From NCBI GenBank assembly GCA_903900705.1, contig CAIUOG010000051.1, forward strand, positions 1 through 51,568: a stretch of 51,568 bases of DNA, given 5' to 3'. Both the position numbers and the translations under genes were made by a program. The stretch comes from an uncultured Acidobacteriia bacterium (GTDB lineage: Bacteria > Acidobacteriota > Terriglobia > Bryobacterales > Bryobacteraceae). Below the pieces are notes generated by a model, which was not told the DNA's origin, searched no databases, and saw nothing but the letters and a program-made list of their open reading frames with translations. Positions 49,127 to 51,568 of this stretch are shown one piece after another; position 1 is the first letter of the stretch, and each line of letters opens with the position of its first letter.

Positions 49127-50425
49127 TCAGCCTGCGGGCGCTTCAAAGACGACGCTTCCTTCCACGCGGACCTCGCGGATACTCTCCGGACCGGCCATTG
49201 TGATGATGGCCGCGAGTTGCCTGTCAGGATCGTCGCTGTTTTTCAGGCTACCAGCAAGCACGCTCCCCGCGGGGGGCCGGAGGTAGACAAAGTCGGCGGC
49301 CTTGCCGGGGGAAAAGTCACCCGTGAGGCTTTCCATTCCGAGCGCCTCCGCGCCGGCCCGGGTGGCGAGATAGAGCAGTTGCGCTGCCCGCAGCGTCACG
49401 GGTTTCTCCGCCACCCGTTGCATCAGGCAGGCCTGCAGCGCTTCCCTGAGAAGGCCGAAGCCGGCGCCGGCGCCCACGTCTGTACCGAGCGCGAAGCGGA
49501 CGCGGGCATCCAGATGGCGGCGCAGCGGAAAGATGCCGCTGCCGAGCGCCGCGTTGCTGGAGGGGCAGTGCGCCACGGCGCAGTCCCGGGCGGCGAAGCG
49601 CCGCAGTTCGTCGTCAGTGGCCTGCACGTTGTGCGCGAAGACGGAGCGGCGGGTGGCGAGATCGAACTGTTCGTAAACGTCGAAATAATCGCGGGCGCGC
49701 GGGAAGAGCCGGGCGACATCGCTCACTTCCTGTGGATTCTCATTGATATGGGTGGTGAAGTACAGGCCGGGTTCTTCGCGGAGCAATGTGCGGCAGACGT
49801 CGAGCATCGGCTCACCGGCGGAGAGCGCGAAGCGCGGGGTGACGGCGTACCGCAGCCGCGCGTGTCCCTGTACCCGGGCGGCCAGTTGCCGGCAGGCCGC
49901 ATACGCCGCTTCCGGCGTCTGGTGCAGTTCCGGGAGCAGGAGCCGGTCTGACAGGACCAGCCCGCTGATGAGGCGCAGGCCCTTGCGGTCCGCCGCGTCA
50001 AAAAGCGCCGCGACCGCCGGGGCGAAGTGCGCGCCAAAGACCAGAGAGGTGGTGGTTCCATGCGCGGCCAGATGATCTGCAAACTCGCTGGCAAGCGCCT
50101 GTGCGTAGGGGAGGTGGGCGAGGCGCGCTTCCTCCGGCAGTGCCACGGCCCGCAGCCAGTCCAGCAGGGAATGCCCCAGGCTCCCGGTGATGCGGGCCTG
50201 CGGGAAGTGGATGTGGGTGTCGATGAACCCGGGCAGCAGAAAGCCCCCGCGCAGATCGCGCACGGTGGCGCCGGGATACCGCGCGCGCAGGGTGGCGAAG
50301 TCATCGCAGGCGGCGATGCGGCCCGCGTGAATGGCCAGCGCGCCATCCGGCAGCGAAACCAGTGCGGAGGCCGAATCAAAAGGGTTCGCCGGGGTGTGAA
50401 AGACGGCGGCGCGCAGGATCTCCAT
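49127..50425 (-). CDS. guaD: guanine deaminase
   Basis: Hydrolyses guanine to xanthine and ammonia. The 432-residue amidohydrolase has the guanine-deaminase form of the metal motif, PGFIDTHIHFPQ (about 66-77), then YAVTPRFALS, FTTHINENPQE (His), VFAHNVQATDDE, AHCPSSNAALGSG and LGTDVGAGAGFG (metal Asp). These together match GuaD rather than cytosine or chlorohydrolase relatives. It is the first gene of a minus-strand operon continuing with an M20 hydrolase, an AhpD-like selenoprotein candidate and mqnB. Start: ATG at 50425. GATAAT on the minus strand ends 14 bases before it, giving a very short leader. Confidence 0.93.
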   Translation of the reverse strand: MEILRAAVFHTPANPFDSASALVSLPDGALAIHAGRIAACDDFATLRARYPGATVRDLRGGFLLPGFIDTHIHFPQARITGSLGHSLLDWLRAVALPEEARLAHLPYAQALASEFADHLAAHGTTTSLVFGAHFAPAVAALFDAADRKGLRLISGLVLSDRLLLPELHQTPEAAYAACRQLAARVQGHARLRYAVTPRFALSAGEPMLDVCRTLLREEPGLYFTTHINENPQEVSDVARLFPRARDYFDVYEQFDLATRRSVFAHNVQATDDELRRFAARDCAVAHCPSSNAALGSGIFPLRRHLDARVRFALGTDVGAGAGFGLLREALQACLMQRVAEKPVTLRAAQLLYLATRAGAEALGMESLTGDFSPGKAADFVYLRPPAGSVLAGSLKNSDDPDRQLAAIITMAGPESIREVRVEGSVVFEAPAG

Positions 50426-50439
50426 GGTCAGCCAAGTGG

Positions 50440-50445
50440 ATTATC
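50440..50445 (-). promoter_or_regulatory. -10-like GATAAT of the guanine deaminase operon
   Basis: Read on the minus strand, GATAAT ends 14 bases before the guaD ATG. No good -35 spacing was found (TTACAG lies about 21 bp upstream). It would place the transcription start about 8 bases before the start codon. Confidence 0.35.
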
Positions 50446-50693
50446 TCATCAACTGTCCCAGGCGTCCTGTAACGGAAACGAAACGCTGTCATCACGCGTT
50501 AACCCAGGGCTGTTAAAGATGGGGTAGTTCCGCACACATGATAAACTTGGGTATAACTTTCAGAGTCGCGGCCCGCCCTGCGTACAGCGTGGCTGTCAGT
50601 TCAGCTCAGATCCGGTTAGTACCAACCCTCCCCCGAACCAATCGCTCCCCCGTCTGTGAGCGAATTCCAAATACTTTTGTCAGGAGAAACAAA

Positions 50694-51568
50694 GTGGAGT
50701 TACCCAGTAATCCAAAGTCGTTCCTGTTTTCCCTTGTGTTACTCGCGGGTTTTGCCGGCAGTGTTTTTGCCCAGACCGCGGGTTCCGGCGCAATCACCGG
50801 TACCGTGAAGGATCCCTCCGGTTCCGTGATTCCCGCCGCCACCGTTCAGATTCACAGCGCCGATACCGGCATTGATCAGAATCTGGTCACCAACGAGTCC
50901 GGCATTTATGTCGCACCCTTTCTGAAGCCTGGCACCTATGAGGTGATTGCCGCCAAGACCGGTTTCGCCAAGACCGCTCGCAAGGGCCTTGCCGTACAGG
51001 TTGGCCGCAGCCTCACCATTGATTTCTCTCTTGCCGTGCAGAGCAGTTCGGAGACCGTGACGGTCAGCGCGGAAACCCCGATTGTCGACACCGAGAAGAC
51101 CGAAGTCTCTCAGGTGGTGAGCGAAGACGCCGTGAAGAACCTGCCGATCAACGGCCGCCGCTGGGATGCCTTCGTGCTGCTGACGCCGAACGTGACCACG
51201 GATGGCGGCACCGGCCTGGTTTCGTACCGCGGTATTTCCGGCCTCTATAACAACAACTCGGTGGACGGCGCGAACAACCAGCAGGCGTTCTTCTCGGAAT
51301 CGAAGGGCCGCACCGTGACGGGCATCCCGTACGTTTACAGCCTTGATTCCATTCGGGAATTTCAGGTGAGCGCCGCCAACTACAGCGCCGAATTCGGCCA
51401 GGCGGCGGGCGGGCAGGTGAACGCCGTGACCAAATCCGGCGGCAACCAGACCACAGGCGACCTGTTCTACTTCCTGCGTTACCCCTCCCTCAACGCACTC
51501 GACCCGCTCAGCAAGGCGTCCGGCAACTACACCCAGCCGACTCACCAGCAGCAGCAGTTCGGCGGCAG
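50694..51568 (+). CDS. TonB-dependent receptor, Oar-like, N-terminal part (cut by the window end)
   Basis: The first 291 codons of an outer-membrane receptor continuing beyond the window. Signal peptide (SFLFSLVLLAGFAGSVFAQ), a carboxypeptidase-regulatory-like domain (about 25-110, GAITGTVKDPSGSVIPAA, PFLKPGTYEVIAAKTGF), then the plug domain (about 120-230, NLPINGRRWDAFVLLTPN, VDGANNQQAFF, IREFQVSAANYSAEFGQ, GGQVNAVTKSGGNQ). These are hallmarks of the large Oar family expanded in Solibacter-type acidobacteria, proposed to import polymers. Start: GTG at 50694, seven bases after AGGAG. The upstream leader is long (from 50426), with a possible -10 TATAAC at 50552-50557. Confidence 0.92.
   Translation, partial: MELPSNPKSFLFSLVLLAGFAGSVFAQTAGSGAITGTVKDPSGSVIPAATVQIHSADTGIDQNLVTNESGIYVAPFLKPGTYEVIAAKTGFAKTARKGLAVQVGRSLTIDFSLAVQSSSETVTVSAETPIVDTEKTEVSQVVSEDAVKNLPINGRRWDAFVLLTPNVTTDGGTGLVSYRGISGLYNNNSVDGANNQQAFFSESKGRTVTGIPYVYSLDSIREFQVSAANYSAEFGQAAGGQVNAVTKSGGNQTTGDLFYFLRYPSLNALDPLSKASGNYTQPTHQQQQFGG

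Overview
The window looks like chromosomal DNA of an acidobacterium, most likely of the Solibacter/Bryobacter type. The evidence is the kind of genes present, since no rRNA is visible. The DNA is GC-rich. There are two large secreted proteins with the 'TIGR03437' module typical of that group, an Oar-type TonB receptor with an N-terminal carboxypeptidase-regulatory-like domain, a DUF1080 (3-keto-disaccharide hydrolase) protein, mono-haem cytochromes fused to copper-monooxygenase-like modules, PQQ dehydrogenases, and many Tat-exported enzymes. No phage, insertion sequence, CRISPR array, rRNA or tRNA was recognised.

Layout. Positions 1-746 hold no convincing gene. 0.8-6.4 kb: secreted aldose epimerase, a START-like protein, a Tat-exported enolase-superfamily enzyme, a Tat-exported unknown, a cupin and an FRG-domain protein. 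6.4-8.7 kb: a TetR regulator divergent from a DoxX-like membrane protein and an Old Yellow Enzyme, with two matching operators and a 15-bp tandem repeat at the gene junction. 8.6-18.3 kb: a LolA-fold protein, CPBP protease, S8 protease, esterase, DUF1080 protein, two cytochrome-type proteins and a second cupin. 18.3-22.1 kb: acs, recA and a Phd/PIN toxin-antitoxin pair. 22.1-27.5 kb: cytochrome c, PQQ dehydrogenase and exported TIM-barrel isomerase (overlapping genes), then a ROK kinase divergent from an exported beta-propeller. 27.6-36.5 kb: clpX, DUF3237 protein, FAD monooxygenase, Bax-inhibitor-like protein, a coiled-coil protein followed by a lytic transglycosylase, and a di-haem peroxidase. 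36.6-46.6 kb: aminotransferase, small unknown, PEP-CTERM propeller, a four-domain secreted fusion, an unknown, sorbosone-type dehydrogenase, fucosidase and a Gfo/Idh/MocA oxidoreductase. 46.6-50.4 kb: a minus-strand operon of guanine deaminase, M20 amidohydrolase, an AhpD-like protein and futalosine hydrolase. The window ends inside a TonB receptor gene.

The strongest unusual signal is in that last operon. The AhpD-like gene (47269-47877, minus) is interrupted by an in-frame TGA exactly where the second cysteine of the CxxC-xxx-H redox motif belongs. A GC hairpin with a GGUC apical loop begins 11 nt after the TGA, with its loop 17 nt after it. This is a textbook bacterial SECIS arrangement, so the two half-genes are best read as one selenoprotein.

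Other patterns worth following: -10-like hexamers lying 5-7 nt before start codons in several genes (probable leaderless mRNAs); a perfect 18-bp inverted repeat inside the end of the fucosidase gene; and six predicted Tat substrates in 51 kb. Together the genes suggest a soil heterotroph that oxidises and remodels sugars and glycosides outside the cytoplasm, using PQQ enzymes, c-type cytochromes and exported oxidoreductases.
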